DNA of 64,000 nt from Trametes villosa (taxonomy: Eukaryota; Basidiomycota; Agaricomycetes; Polyporales; Polyporaceae). Of this stretch, positions 35,953 to 48,490 are shown in pieces (the first letter of the stretch is position 1; each line of letters opens with the position of its first letter). The position numbers and the translations under genes are program-made. Below the pieces are notes generated by a model that was not told the origin of the DNA, did no database searches, and saw only the letters and a list, made by a program, of their open reading frames with translations. Location of the stretch: positions 434,001 through 498,000 of the forward strand of contig PUDQ02000016.1 of NCBI GenBank assembly GCA_002964805.2. The letters run 5' to 3'.

Positions 35953-37183
35953 TCACCCCATGCTCTTGCCCAGCCGGTCAAGGCCCTCCTTCAGCAGCCG
36001 CACCTGGATAGGCGAAAGCGCGCCCTCGTCTTGAAGCTCTACGAGCCATCGGTTGCGCGTCCCCATAGCGGCCAGTATCTCGAGATATTCTTGATCCTCG
36101 ACGCCCATGTCTTTGAGTAGTGCCGTCATCAGCACGACGTCTCGGGGAGGGATCCGGAGACTACGAAGAAAGCTGGGAACAGGGTTCGGGCTGTCGGCTT
36201 CAGGAGTGAAAGCGTTGGGGCGACTGGGGCCTGCCTGTGAAAATCGATCAGTATAACGCTGGCCCATGGGGAACCACGAGCGCATACTTGAGTTGGTATA
36301 TCCGATGAAACAACGGATGCTATAGCGGGCAGTCAGCGTACTGTACGGCCGCGCGCTCAATGTTGGTGCCACTGACTATCGTTACGCTTCGTATCCTCAT
36401 GCCTTCCTAACTCGCGGTGAGGTTCCTCTTCAACGCTGGCTTCCCTGGGGCCGATGGCGCAACATAAGACATGAGTTCGATGGAGCATAGAGGCCTGATT
36501 ACCTTTCCGACCTGTAGCCAGCGGAATGCCTACCCGGGCCAGGGCGGAGCCGTGAAGTTGTCGCTTTCTTGATGCTCTTGGGAAGATATGAGAAACAGAC
36601 ATTGCTATATACACATGTAATGTGGACAACTCACCGCGGCCCGTGACGCCTTCGAACGCCGCCCTTTCTTGGCCTTCGGGTGATAATTCTTGAGATAGAT
36701 ACGAATGTACCTGCTCACGGGCCACCCGTCCTTGTACTTGCGTATTCCCTTGCATTCTTTCAGTACCTGAAGGAAGTAGCGTCAGGCCTATGGACCTGTG
36801 GTTGAACACGATGCGGTACTAGTGGCATACCTGGCCGGTAACGGCCGCCAGCGCCTCTGGACGCTGCTCGCGATATGTCGGTACGTCTAGTTCGAAATGC
36901 TCCATGGCAGCGTTGCGAGTAGCAGCCTGGATACGAGCATATGTCAGCGCCATTGTCAGATGTAGTTTAGGGGGGACATACCGCCATTTCTGTGACTGTC
37001 TCTCGATCTTGTTGCAAGTTCATCTGCGTCTGAAGTGAGAGCTTGCGTTGCTTGTTGTCGTATAGATACATCGCTACGGTCTCTGGCGCGGGGATACCAT
37101 CTGGCAGTTCTGGTGGAAGGTCAGCCGAACATATCGCCAAACCGGTGCAAGTGCCGCTCACCTGGAGAAATTCGACTCGTCAT
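35953..37183 (-). CDS. Hypothetical protein, multi-exon
   Basis: Family not recognised. The first exon is short (ATG at 37183, MTSRISP) and splices into LPDGIPAPETVAMYLYDNKQRK, then QTQMNLQQDRETVTEMA. A following exon begins AATRNAAMEHFELDVPTYRE and ends AVTGQ. The next reads VLKECKGIRKYKDGWPVSRYIRIYL and then a strongly basic stretch (KNYHPKAKKGRRSKASR). The last exon starts after a CACAG acceptor near 36238 (AGPSRPNAF) and ends LKEGLDRLGKSMG with the stop at 35953. The segment GWPVSRYIRIYL resembles hypothetical proteins of other polypores that I have seen with a YKxxWP(V/I)xxYI pattern, without known function. Exons between 36.24 and 36.62 kb are unresolved. Composition suggests a small nuclear or DNA-binding protein, but this is inference. 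Confidence 0.6.
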
Positions 37184-37789
37184 CGATTATATGGGTCCCG
37201 GTAGGTATCCCGGTAGGTATCCCCTATATAAATGATATGCAGAAAGAGCAGATAGCGAGCGGAAGAGCACAGATTCGCGCGAAGTCGTAGAGCTAAGAGG
37301 TGTCGCAAGCCTGCTCTTGAGACTTGCGCCGCGTGCCACGCGAGCGTGCAGGGACGTATAGCAGCAGGCCGCGCTCCGTCGACTCTGGAGTAGCGCATCT
37401 TGGCCATAGAGTGCTTACCACAGAGTTATGCAGCGTTTAGAGTCTGGCCAAGGTCGAAAGACTTTCATATGTTGTCGGACGACGAAGAGGTCGAGCAACA
37501 ACCTGCAGGCTGCGACGACTCGCGACTCAAGGAATGGGAGTCGCAGCATCAGCGCTCGGCAACTCCCGATTTACGCGATCGAGATCCAGATTTTGAGTTG
37601 CGGAGTAGGCGCTCGTTCCTCCTCCCTGCTCGCCGATTCTCCGCTATTCTCCGCCGTCCAGCCCAAAGCCCATCCAATCCATCTCAGGCAGCTCTCGCTG
37701 GCAAACCAGCCACAGGGTTTCCCACTCCTCCCAAACACCTCTCATTGAACCCGGGGTTCTCTGCGTTTCCTTGCGGCCCCATCTTAGAC
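37184..37789. promoter_or_regulatory. Divergent promoter with short tandem repeat and TATA
   Basis: Separates the unknown gene (-) from the NOL8-like gene (+). A 12-bp unit (GGTAGGTATCCC) is repeated in tandem at about 37198-37223. Immediately beyond it, CTATATAAAT (37224-37233) gives a TATA-like box in the minus direction, about 45 nt from the ATG at 37183. The stretch 37469-37789 is open in the NOL8-like frame (MLSDDEEVEQQP) and could be an N-terminal extension. Confidence 0.45.
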
Positions 37790-39602
37790 ATGGACGAAAC
37801 TGTCACCAAACGAATACACATCTCTGGCCTCAAGCCCGCGATCACTGCCAAAGACCTCAGCGACCGCCTAGGATCCTTTGGTACGGTGAAGGCCTTGGAT
37901 GGCCTAGGCGCTCTGGATAGCCTGGGACAGCCACGCAAGTTTGCGTATGCTACGCTGGAGACGACGAAGGGAAAACTAGCGCGATGTACGTCGCGCACAT
38001 TCATGCTGAGAGATCAACCGCTCACCCAGATATGCGCACTCAGGCATGAATCTGCTTAGTGGTGTAACATGGAAGGGCGCGAAGCTCCGTCTGGGTGACG
38101 CGAAACCCGATTTCCGCGAGAGGTGCGCGCTACCACCCACCACTCTCTCGCGTTCAAGGGTACTGATATTGGACGTGACAGAATCGCGAAAGAGCACGAA
38201 AAGCTTAAACGCGCCGCAGAAGAGGCCGCGAACCAGCCCCCCAAGAAGCGGCGCCGCCTCCCGCGCGGCGTCCAGGGCGTGGAGGCCACTGACATGTCGC
38301 TCGTGACGCCAGAAAACGCGCCGACGCGCGGCGGCTGGCGCGTCACCGCGACCGGGCGGCTTATCCGGCCCATACGCACGCGCCCCGACCGTCCACTTCC
38401 GGAGCCACTCGAGGTCGCGAAGCCTGAGAAGAGTAAGGGCAAAGGGAAGGCGGATAAGGAGAAGGAGAAGGGCAAGGTCAGGAAACGGACGCGCGACCCG
38501 CCGACGCGCGCGAGGAGGCGGACGATCGACCCGACGAAGTGGGGCTCTACGCACATTAAAGGCGTATTCCTGGAGAATGCGGCAGCTGCTTTCCCCACTC
38601 GGCCGGCAGTCGACAGCACATCCCACGCTTCTGAGGAGGAAGACGAGAGTGAAGAGGAAGGTATGGGTGCCGAGGAGAGTGAGAGCGAGAGCGAGGAGGA
38701 AAGCGAAGACGAACTTGAGTCTGAAGCCGCGATGGATACCATACCCAAACCTCCGCCATCTACCGAGGCTTCTGCGCCGGCTCCAGCCTCATCCAAGACA
38801 CCTTCTGCTACGGCCAGCACGCTGCAAGCGAGGCCGCATCCGCCTACCGGCACAAGCGACCTTGCAGAGGAGGCAAGCAAAGCCCTCGACCTCCTGAATT
38901 CCCTCTTCGGCGACAAGGAGGACTGGGGAGGAGAGGAGAGCGTCGGATCTGATGTCGACGAGGAAGACCTCCGTCGTGCGCAAGCCGATATCGCCGTGAG
39001 CTCGGACTCCGAAGAGACGGAGGATGAAAACGAGGACGAGAGCGCTATGCCAGTCGACGCAGCGCTCGCAGTGGCAGGGAACGCTGTCGATCCCGTAGCA
39101 CCTGCTCAGGCACCACGAACTGAGAAGACAAAGCTGAAGGACCTCTTCGCCCCTCGCGAGGAGGAAGGTACGCGCGACACTCATCCGTATACATACTTGT
39201 GCTAATCATCCCACAGCCGGGTTCTCTCTGCTGGGCCACTTGGACCTTGACCTCGAGCTTGAGGACGACGCGCCGTTCGATCTGCCTGCAGCTGTCCCCG
39301 TCACGGATGTCGCTGAGCCCCAGCGCCCGATTCAGTTGCTCGCCGCCGCCCAGGGACCGCGCGCCGCAGCGCTCGACCCGTCAAAGCCCCTCTTCTTCCC
39401 GACCAGCAACGGTACATTCAGGCAACGCGCTCTTGACCCGACGAACTGGAGAACGTGGTTCTATCGGACGGACACCCCCGAGGCCATACGCCAACGGTGG
39501 GAAGAGTCCAAGGGCGACCTGACGGCCGGGTGGAAGCGGAGGCACCGGGAGGCGATCAAGAGTCGGAGGAGAAGAGGCGGGGCGGTCGGCGAAGCAGACT
39601 GA
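37790..39602 (+). CDS. NOL8-like nucleolar RRM protein
   Basis: Resembles NOL8-type nucleolar RNA-binding proteins involved in ribosome biogenesis. An N-terminal RRM runs from KRIHISGLKP (RNP2-like) through GTVKALDG to KFAYATLETTK (RNP1-like). The typical continuation follows: MNLLSGVTWKGAKLRLGDAKPDFRERIAKE. It is split by introns after KGKLAR and in RER (acceptors before GCATGAAT near 38044 and AATCGCG near 38181). The middle is basic (PPKKRRRLPRG, and GKADKEKEKGKVRKR) and then strongly acidic (EEEDESEEEGMGAEESES), a nucleolar-protein composition. The C-terminal block WRTWFYRTDTPEAIRQRWEE, then KRRHREAIKSRRRRGG matches the family end. ATG 37790 begins just before the RRM; an in-frame ATG at 37469 would add about 107 residues. 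Confidence 0.8.
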
Positions 39603-39965
39603 TGTATACACCCGGCGTACCCTCACGCTTTCCGAGATACTCAGACCGTGCGGATGTAGTACGAACGCGTTTCAGGCTATCCCGGTAGTTTCTGTGTGCA
39701 AGGTAGACTGCGAATAGAGCGGTGGCTTGATAGGGATCCGCGGCGCAGTGAGAGTCCGCCTGCATGAGGCCTCGGCGACCGACTGCCACGGGAAGCGGTG
39801 CCACCGACGCGCCCCGGCGTCCCCGCGTTCCCTGCCAAGTTCCGCGTCCAGCACGCGTCTTTGCTGCCTCCCACCTACCACTCCTCCTGCTTTCTCCTTA
39901 GCCCTATCTGTGGGCCTCCATCGAAGTTGAAACAGGCTGCTTGTGTCTGATCACTGTCGGCTGCG
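39603..39965. other. Intergenic region
   Basis: 3' flank of the NOL8-like gene and promoter of the peptidase gene, pyrimidine-rich from 39800 to 39905. No TATA box or coding feature was seen. Confidence 0.35.
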
Positions 39966-42900
39966 ATGAGCAAAGCACCGCAGAGGCGGTGGGGACCCGT
40001 CCGGTCACTGTTGTCTTTAGCGCCTCTCTTCCTCCTTGCACCCTTGTACTCGTACCGGGCGCACTATGGCAAGTAGCCCACCGTGAACCTACTGCAGCCG
40101 ACGTGCTGACACAAATCTGCTTGATTAGCACTCCCCAAGCCGGTGGTTGACCTGTAAGTCATTCATACGCGCGCGCAAACACCAAGTCCAGCCCTGAGCC
40201 GACGCGACGCCCACAGCGTCGATCCTGCGACCTCACTCCCTCAAGTTTCCGAGGCCCAGATTCTCGCGCACGCGAAGCATCTCTCTGAAGACATCGGCTA
40301 CCGCACGGTCGGCACGCGCGAACACGCGTTAGGAGATGCTTGGGTGCTGCAGCAGGCGGAGACCCTACGTGCGGAGTGCGAGGATGTTGTGCGCGCACAC
40401 CCAGACCGGAAGCTACAGTGCGAGGTGTGGCACCAACAGGGCAGCGGAAGTCACAGGTGCGTTTCCCTCTTTCATTTGACGCGTACTGAACTGAGCGGGC
40501 GCGTCGTGGGCCAGGTTCGACATGATGGGGAGGAGGTTGTACAAGACGTATGTCAACCTAACCAACATCATCGTCCGCGTATCGGATGGCACCGAGGAGG
40601 GCAAGGAGCACGCCGTGCTGGTCAACTCGCATATTGACAGCACGTTGCCTTCCCCCGGCGCTGCGGACGACGCGCTCTCAGTCGGGGTGATGCTGGAGTC
40701 TATCCGAGTCCTTGTGAACACGCCCGCCTGGGAGCCAAAGCACGCTATCGTATTCTGTGAGTCCCTTACCGTTTGGCTTTCAGAATTCCGGGGGCTCAAT
40801 ATCAGGTGCAGTGTTCAATAACGCAGAAGAATCGCTACAGGACGGGTCGCATCTGTTCTCTACACAACATCCAGTCGCCAAGACGTGAGAATGCTCCTCG
40901 TCGAATGTGTGCTTGTTCGGTTTGTCTGACAGCTGTACCCTTTCAGCGTCAGGGCAGCGATCAATCTCGAAGGTGTGCCGTACACCTCTGTGGTCGTGGA
41001 GGTTACTTACACTGTTGTATCTCAAGCTGCGGGGACGACTGGTCCGGAACTCCTCTTCCAGGCTACGTCCGAACAGATGATCAAGGCATACTCGAAAGTT
41101 CCAAGGTAGTGCATCTCTTGAGCATATCACGTCCATACTAACAAGGGGCGACAGACCCTACGGATCAGTTATTGCCAACGAAATCTTCACGTCCGGAATA
41201 ATTCTATCTGAGTTAGTTCACCATTAGTGCCCCACGACTCGACGAAGCTGACAGTAGGAAACAGTACTGACTTTAGACAATTTGAGCTATACCTTAATGT
41301 TTCTGGCCTAGACGTGAGTAACCCAGGCTTCACTCGGATGATCTTGACACGACGGCTCATTGACCGTGCGTGATAGATGGCTGTTGTAGGCAACAGTTAC
41401 CTTTACCATATGCGCAAGGTAGGTATCTGGCGCGAGTCGTCCCAGACGCGAAACTCAAAGTCACTCTAGGACTTAGTAGAGAACATAGAAACCGGCGTAG
41501 CGCAAGTAAGTGCTGTATGGCCCGCCGCCTATGCCACTCTCCCTAACAAACCACGCAGCACATGGCCGAAAACGTTCTGGCACTACTGTTCCACCTGACC
41601 TCGGACGAATCGCCCCTCCCTGAGCTGGCTGCAGGCTACACCCGCCCCCAGACAGTCTTCTACGAGTACTTCGGGTTCTTCTTGTCCTACTCGTTCACGA
41701 CTGCGAAGATCCTCTACTCCGCCTTCCTTGTCATCGCGTTTGTCGTCGCACGCGCAACGTATGTCGACCCCACGCCTGCGCTGAAGAAGGGCACGAGCTT
41801 CTTGGGCGAACAGTTGAAGGGGTTCGCCGCCGTGTCGGCATCGTTCGTCGGTGCGCTAGTGGGGGCGAACGTCGTAGCGTTGATCATGGACAAGGTGCTT
41901 GGGAAGTCGTTCAGTTGGTTCTCGTCGATCTTCGCATGCATATTCCTGTATGGACCTGCTGCGCTGTCCGGTCAGTATCATATACTTATCCATCTTCTCA
42001 CATCCTGATCTTTGAGAACTAGGTGCCCTTGCGTCCCAGTTGCTCGTCGGGCGCGTGCGCGAACACACGGCGTACTCTTCGGTCATGCTCATGCAATCGC
42101 TGCTGGCCACGGCCACCCAGCTTCTCGGCGTTGGTTCTGGCGGGACTCTCTTCCTCTCTTCGGCGCCATTCGCTATGGCTCTCCTAGTCAACAGGGTTCT
42201 CACGAGGCCTGGCGACGACATCTCGCTCGTGAGCTATGCGGTTGGGTTGCTCAGCCCTCTTGTCATCGGAACGACGCTTTTCTGCGCCGTTCTGGATGTC
42301 TTCGTGCCGCTGGTGAGTACACGTCTCGAACAACAGTCAAAGCGCACCGAAGGCTGACCATGCGAACTTTGTCGGATTCGTAGACGGGCCGAATCGGTGA
42401 GGAAGCCCCGGCGGAGCATATCATCGCGAGCATTGTGGCCGCCACCGGGTCGTACATGCTCCCGTTGACCGTACCATTCGTGCACCGGTTCGGCCGGCGC
42501 ACGCTCGTACGCGCCGTCGTCCTGCTCTCGATGATCACGGGCCTTGCCATGGCCGTGTTCACGATGCGCTCGCCCTTCGACGCCATGCACCAGAAGCGTC
42601 TCTTCGTCATCCACATGGAGAACGTGAGTCCTAGAAGCACATCCCCCGACGACATGGCTGACAACCAAGACAGATTACGAGCGAAGAGCAGCATCTCCAC
42701 ATCGCCGCTGCAGACGGCGCCCCGGGCTTCCACAGTCTAGCGGCGGACATTGCTAAGGCGTTCAGCACGCCGGACGCCACACCGACTACCGCGGTTATGA
42801 GCGACTGGAACAGTGACTGGGACACCGTCTATCCCTTCTCTGCGGTTCGTTTAGACATCGCTTCTCCGTCGCTGCGTGTCCTGACCGAAACACTAGTTCT

Positions 42901-43452
42901 TGACGCCGTACAAGTTCGACCTGGCGCTTCGGGCTGAACACCAGGACCCGATTGAGCATGACTTCACCGTCACGGCGGTCAACGACACGATCGACGAAGT
43001 CGCGGGCACCCGCAGCTTCACCTTGGTCGTCAACCACCCCGCCATCATCTGGACAGGTGCGCCTAAGCGTTCAGCGGCCCGTCTCTCTACCACATACTGA
43101 CGTGTACCTGTGCGCAGTCATCGCATTCGACGCACACGTACTCAAGTGGACGCTCGACAACAACCCCCCCGACGAGTACGCGCGGCACCACATCAAGGAG
43201 GGCTCCTTCTACGGCTACGTCACCTGGTCCGTCGACCTCGTCATCAAGCTCCCGCCCGGCGACGGGCGCGTGAAGGTGAACTTCGTCGGCATCCACGAGA
43301 AGGCGATGTGGCCGGGGAAGAAGGCGGAGAAGGCGCTCGGCGGGCGCGCGATGGCGCTCTTCGAGGAGTTCGACGGCTGGCTCGAGCGCGAGACGGGCGG
43401 GACGGTCGATGCGATGTTCTTGGGCTGCGTCGGGGGCGTTGCGGTGATCTAG
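39966..43452 (+). CDS. M28 metallopeptidase, ERMP1/Pff1 type, multi-pass
   Basis: Zinc aminopeptidase-like membrane protein of the ER or vacuole. The N-terminus is a signal anchor (MSKAPQRRWGPVRSLL, then SLAPLFLLAPLYSY). The luminal M28 domain has VLVNSHIDSTLPSPGAADDA (His and Asp zinc ligands), then NNAEESLQDGSHLF with the Glu pair. About eight hydrophobic segments follow (for example SAFLVIAFVVARA; YAVGLLSPLVIGTTLFCAVLDV; LVRAVVLLSMITGLAMAVF). A C-terminal luminal domain ends VDAMFLGCVGGVAVI. The first intron (40069-40128) starts with GC (GCAAGT) rather than GT. Using it gives the family-like join AHYALPKPVVDL; the nearby GT gives a frameshift. The next intron is 40154-40216 and joins to VDPATSLPQVSEAQIL. 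More than ten short introns follow. The gene appears intact. Confidence 0.9.
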
Positions 43453-43690
43453 GTGGCGAGAGGTGGTGCGGATCTTGCATGCTTGTCGGCTTGTGGAAGT
43501 CGTGTCATAGCGTATATGAATGTGTATTAGCGGCGTGCCCGCGAGTGCACGTTCAGCCACCGCGGAGTACCTCCTCCATGTTCCGGTGACTGCCCGTGGA
43601 TTAAGGCTGATTACAATATGACGAGAGGGTCGGGCTTGTCCATGCAAGAAAGGTATAGAGGTGTCCACGTCATAATCCACCCCCAAGACA

Positions 43691-46600
43691 TTATCCCGTG
43701 TACTCTGGCGGCGGCTCGAGTCCATGCACCCGCATCTCCAGCATCTCCCGCCGTAGGTTATCCACCTCCGTCCGCAATCCAAGCACGTCAGTCGGAGGGA
43801 GTGGGGGGCGTCTCCCTTCTGGCGACGCCGTCTGCCCGTCGCGAGTGTGCGGAGGCGAGCGCCGTTCGCGACTTGGTACAGGGGAGGGCTCCTCCTTCGA
43901 TCCGATGAAAGCGGAGATAGTAGGGACGTTGGAAACGCCTGATAGGGAAGAGAGCGAGGAAGGCCTCAAGGTGCTGCCCTGGTATGCGACGGTGTCATAG
44001 GAGGCAGAGGCCCGGCGGGTATCCCGGGGGTGATACGTGTAGGGCGACAGTGCAGGCCCGGCAGCTTTGATCTGTTGTTCCGGGTCGTCGGGTCGTCTCC
44101 GCATGACGCAGGATACACCGAAACCGAGGAGGACAATGAAGAACACACCGCCCATGACACAGCCGACGATAGCGCCAACCGGTTTGCTTGAGCGACCGTT
44201 GTGCTCGGGCACCGCGGAGGGAGAAGGAGATGGAGCTTGGGTTAAGGAAACGGTGATGTTCTTTGGGGGCAAGCTACATAGGGGTTGAGTCGTCTGGGGG
44301 ACGCGCGAGAGGTCCTGGTGATACGTACTTCAACGCTAGAATCGAGAACACCCCACCAGCTGCCGGTCTATAAGGGGTACGGTCCCATGAGTTTAGCTCT
44401 CGGGAAGCACCAAAAAGACGTAGCCCACCCAGCTTCGCCCATCAGTACGAGGCCGGTATCGACATCATATTGGTCGGGGAAGGCGCCTTTGATGGTATTG
44501 GCGGTAACGCGGTTCCAGACGCTCTCTATGAGTTTATCTCGGACGTTATTATCCGGCATGATGGCTGCAGTGAACAGCGTCCACGCTGCAGCGATGTCAG
44601 CGTTGGAAAATCTGAATTTCCACTCCGCACGGACCTGCGCTGGTTCCTGGTGCTGTGTTATCCAATGCGAGTCCGAACTTGGGGGCTACGAGGAATAGGT
44701 CGACAAATGTCAGAGGAGGTCTGGCATGATCACTCACCTGAGATCAGCAGAGTATCGTAGAACGCCGCCTGGCCTTGCAGTGACTGCGTTGTGCATCAGC
44801 GGTGAAGTTGACGAATGGTATCTCGGGAGTCTGGAGCTTACTGTACGATCCACAAGGTTCGTGCCTAACAACCTGTCGGCGTACAAGTTGTACATCAGTG
44901 CCCACGACGCTTCGTTGCCGTATACGCCGAGAAAGTGCTGCTGATCCGGAGACATCGCGAGGGATTGCCACTGTCCTACGAGAGCCGTAGCGTGTCTCTG
45001 GAGATCGCTTCAGGTGCTTGCGCGACAGTGCACTGACAGGTTCCGACGGACACTATACCGCTCAGCGTCGGATTCTTCTCCGAGAGCGCGGCTGATCTCG
45101 GACATGGCTTGCACACCGATGATTCCCTTGATTGCAAGGTTCGTCATGTTTGCAGTTCCTTCGTTGTCGGCTGACAGTCTGTACGTTTGCATTAGCCGGA
45201 GACCCGAGGCGGGACGTGTGCCACCTACGTACTGGTTAGACGGGGTAAGGGTGTTGTTGACGAGGTAGTCGGCCCATCGTTTCGCGAGGCCATACTTCAT
45301 AGTGTCGACAACATGAGAAACGACGTTCTCAAAGCATCAGATAACTACTCACATGCTTCTGAATTAAATATCCCTCCCCCGAGAATTTGGCATGCGCATA
45401 TAACATGATCAACATGTTTCCGGTCTCTACACCGACCATTGTAAGACGTAGTTCAACACATTACGACCTGAATCGCTCACGCTCAACGCCTCGATTGTGG
45501 GGCCCGCGCGTGCCAGTCGCGTTCGGATATCCCAGCCCTGCGATACAAATGAGCATTTACCCCAAATGCCGAAGACTACCAAGACGCACCGAGGTCTTGT
45601 GCGGCGTATGGGGTCGAACTCCCACCACTCTGTGCATCCAGCAGAGGCGACAGCAGAGGCCCGAGCAGAGATGCATTGACGTACAGCAGCGCCGGCATCG
45701 CTGCGTACATGCGCTCAACTGGGGTCACGCGGCTGCATCATTCCGAGTGAGTATCTGATCCAGCATGGTTTTAATGTGCTTACGCCGTCGTTGCCCCAGA
45801 CCCAATGTCTTTAACAAAGATGCGGACGTCCGAGGCGTTCGGGTTCCCGTCCGAGCCTTTCGACACGGTGATATCCAGCGTACTCAATGTCTGTCGTATG
45901 GCGAGCGAGACGAGATCGGCGTAGTGCGGGGAAACGGCGGCAGCATCCGCGAGGACTGTGTTATCGAACGCGATGGCTCTCGCGAGCGTGTCGTTGAAGT
46001 TGGTCGTGAAGTCATCGATCTAGAACACGATCAGCCGGGCGATTCTCTGGACATGCATTGTGCTTCTTACCGCGGCGCCAATGTTGTTGAACCCGTACTT
46101 CGTGACGAAGTAGGGGCTTAGTTGCTGTACGGTGGAGTTCGGAGAGGTGTATGCGATTGATGGATCCCGGACGTAACCGACAGCCCAAACAACCGGGTCC
46201 TGGATACTCCGTATTCGACCAAGATCCACTGCGAAAGAGAAGATCATGAAATTCCTGCATGCGTGCCCATAAGCAATGAGTCGACGTTTTCAGGACCAGC
46301 AACGCACTTACGGTTGTATGGGCGCAAACGCTGTGCTGGCGGTGTTTGTTAGGTTCCCGAAGGGTGCAAACTGTTTGAATGCAACGCCTGTGCTAATCTC
46401 CCATGTGAGGTTTGGCCGCTACAGGGAAGAAAAATTGTGAGACGGACAAATGTTCAGCTGTCAAGATATGGGCCACGTACGTCCGCCATCGCATAGTAGC
46501 CGGTACCGTCCTGCGCCTGTGAATTGTTGAGCTCGACGTTCGCCTCGGGAGACTGCAGCTGTATCTCGTGGTATAGGCTACGGTCTGCCGTTTGATGACT

Positions 46601-47287
46601 CCATGTGACCACACTATTACGATCCCCAGAGAGCCAATCTGTATGCACAGTGGTCAGCGTTGGCGCTCAAGGTGGGCCTGTCTCATGTGCGTACCGGCGG
46701 TGATGTGAGAGTATACCTGCACATCGTGAGCCAGACCATCCGTAGCGGCCGCTTCGATATAAACATAGGAAAAGGGAAGGGACTGCAGAACCCAGTCTGC
46801 AGGCTGTTACACAAGATGGATGTGAGAAGACACCGCAAATTAGCTACGGGTACTCTTACCTCGATTGGGGAGAGGAAGGTGACCGTGATATTCATGGGTC
46901 CCGCAAGCATGGTGAAGAAGGAACGCGTAGGCGTGATTCTAATGTCAGTGATATTCCCGGTGAACGGAGGCTGCAGGTCCGCCCCCATCCACTGGTAAGA
47001 CACGTTGTCCACCCGGATCCTCCCCACCCAGCCCAGCATGGACTATGTGTAGAGTTAGGTCTACGCATCAGGAGGGAACGAAGGTGCGACAGTACTGTTT
47101 GATCCCAGAACTGCGGCCACCCCTGGGTAAACGAATCTCCGAGGGGGGAAAACCACGCATTGAGATATGGTGACCGGTTGGCTAGAGGGATACTTGCAGG
47201 GAAGAACGTCTGGATAGAAGCCTCTACTCGAGCTAGGAATGCGAAGAAGGACAGGCATAGCGAGAGTCGTAGAGACTGTAAAATCAT
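43691..47287 (-). CDS. gtaA: Glutaminase A-like protein with membrane anchor
   Basis: Member of the fungal glutaminase A family (DUF5127/DUF4965/DUF1793 regions), which deamidates glutamine outside the cell. A signal peptide (MILQSLRLSLCLSFFAFLARVEA) precedes IQTFFPASIPLANRSPYLNAWF, the family start. The C-terminal catalytic region has KYGLAKRWADYLVNNTLTP, LAIKGIIGVQAMSEISRAL, LAMSPDQQHFLGVYGNEASW and GAFPDQYDVDTGLVLMGEAG. The join LVDRT to SLQGQAAFYDTLL is in frame if the intron at about 44853-44785 is spliced. Unlike classical secreted GtaA, a final exon adds a Ser/Thr/Pro linker, one transmembrane helix (AIVGCVMGGVFFIVLLGFGV), a basic stop-transfer (MRRRPDD) and about 110 cytosolic residues ending GLEPPPEYTG. 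Start is ATG 47287. Many introns are present and some borders are unresolved. Confidence 0.85.
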
Positions 47288-48490
47288 CACCGAAAGAAGG
47301 GTAAGGGGTCGGGGGCATTAAGGAAGCCTGGGTGCTTACCGCTGGGCATACTTGTATCACCTGCTTACTCTTGCTGGAGACAGCGCGCGCTGTGGCTGAC
47401 AGCAGGAAACCTATGGCCGTGCTAGAGCGCCCCTGATAGATCGCGCTTGTCGCGCGTATCGACAGCTAAGAGTGTTTGAGTAATACCGGATTGGCAGAGA
47501 CCTGCCGTTTAGGACAGCCACGGAAAAGGGTTCGATATGCCGCCGTGGTCCGACCACACTGGCAGCTGCACGCTACAGCTCGCTCGTGCACTACGCGTCA
47601 AGCATCAGTTAACTGCGATCCCGAGAACTGTACAGACTTACCGGGCTGGAATCCCACCGTACCCACCTTTTAGACACATCTCCGAGTCGCGCAGCCGCGC
47701 GGCGAAGGTGTCGGTGAGATGCTAGGTCCAAAGATGGGGGTCGCGATCAGTGTTGCTAACACTGACAGCTCGTGCGGTGCATTCTGAATGCCATCGCTGG
47801 TTGACCCGCCAGTCTTGCAGCTGCGCAGTACGTACCCGGTGCCTGTGGAATACAAGTACGTGGCAGGCACGGATGGAGTATCCGAACGACCTCGGACTCG
47901 GAAATGGCTCATGAACGACGGAGTCACGGTGCATGATACGAGAGGTCCGAGTCGCAGGCGCCCACAGAGCCGTCGAACATGCGGAGATAAGGGTTGTTCA
48001 TACTCCGATGGACATCTCTTTACAGTGTTCGTCTCCGACAACAGCACATGGTGAACTCTTTGTAAACAGATGCGTACTCCGCCTGGCCATGGCACTATCT
48101 CCGACAACCGATCATTCATACAGCCGCTACTACGTATACGTAGTGGGCGAGTAGTAGACCTAGGTACCTCCAGAACACTACCGTCAGTCGATTACCTGAG
48201 AACGCGCACAAGAATTGCCCTGAGGACAAGAGCTCAGCAAGTGATGCGCAAAGAAGCCCCGGAACACTATGTTTCACTCGAGTCAGATAAGATAGCCATA
48301 CTAGGTGTTGTACCAGAAGTTTGCGAATTCGAGTCTTCCTGCGCCGCGCGAAATGCACTAATTCTTTCGAGTTTTGCCACTCGGTGGGCTACTAGGAAGC
48401 GATATCATGATGTATAATGCATCTGAGCGTGAAGCCTTGTCGCCGACACAAGTGCTGACATCATGAGCCTTCAATCCGGTGCGCTCATCT
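47288..48490. other. Gene-poor interval
   Basis: Contains the glutaminase promoter. An open frame on the minus strand (47670-48119) and one on the plus strand (47788-48054) overlap. Neither has a recognisable domain, so both are left unannotated. Confidence 0.3.

Noticed and set aside
36357..36809. Minus-strand 150-codon frame
   Set aside because: Overlaps the exon VLKECKGIRKYKDGWP in another frame; the exon model gives coherent splice sites instead.
47288..47290. GTG start for the glutaminase
   Set aside because: The adjacent in-frame ATG at 47287 is sufficient and normal for a eukaryote.
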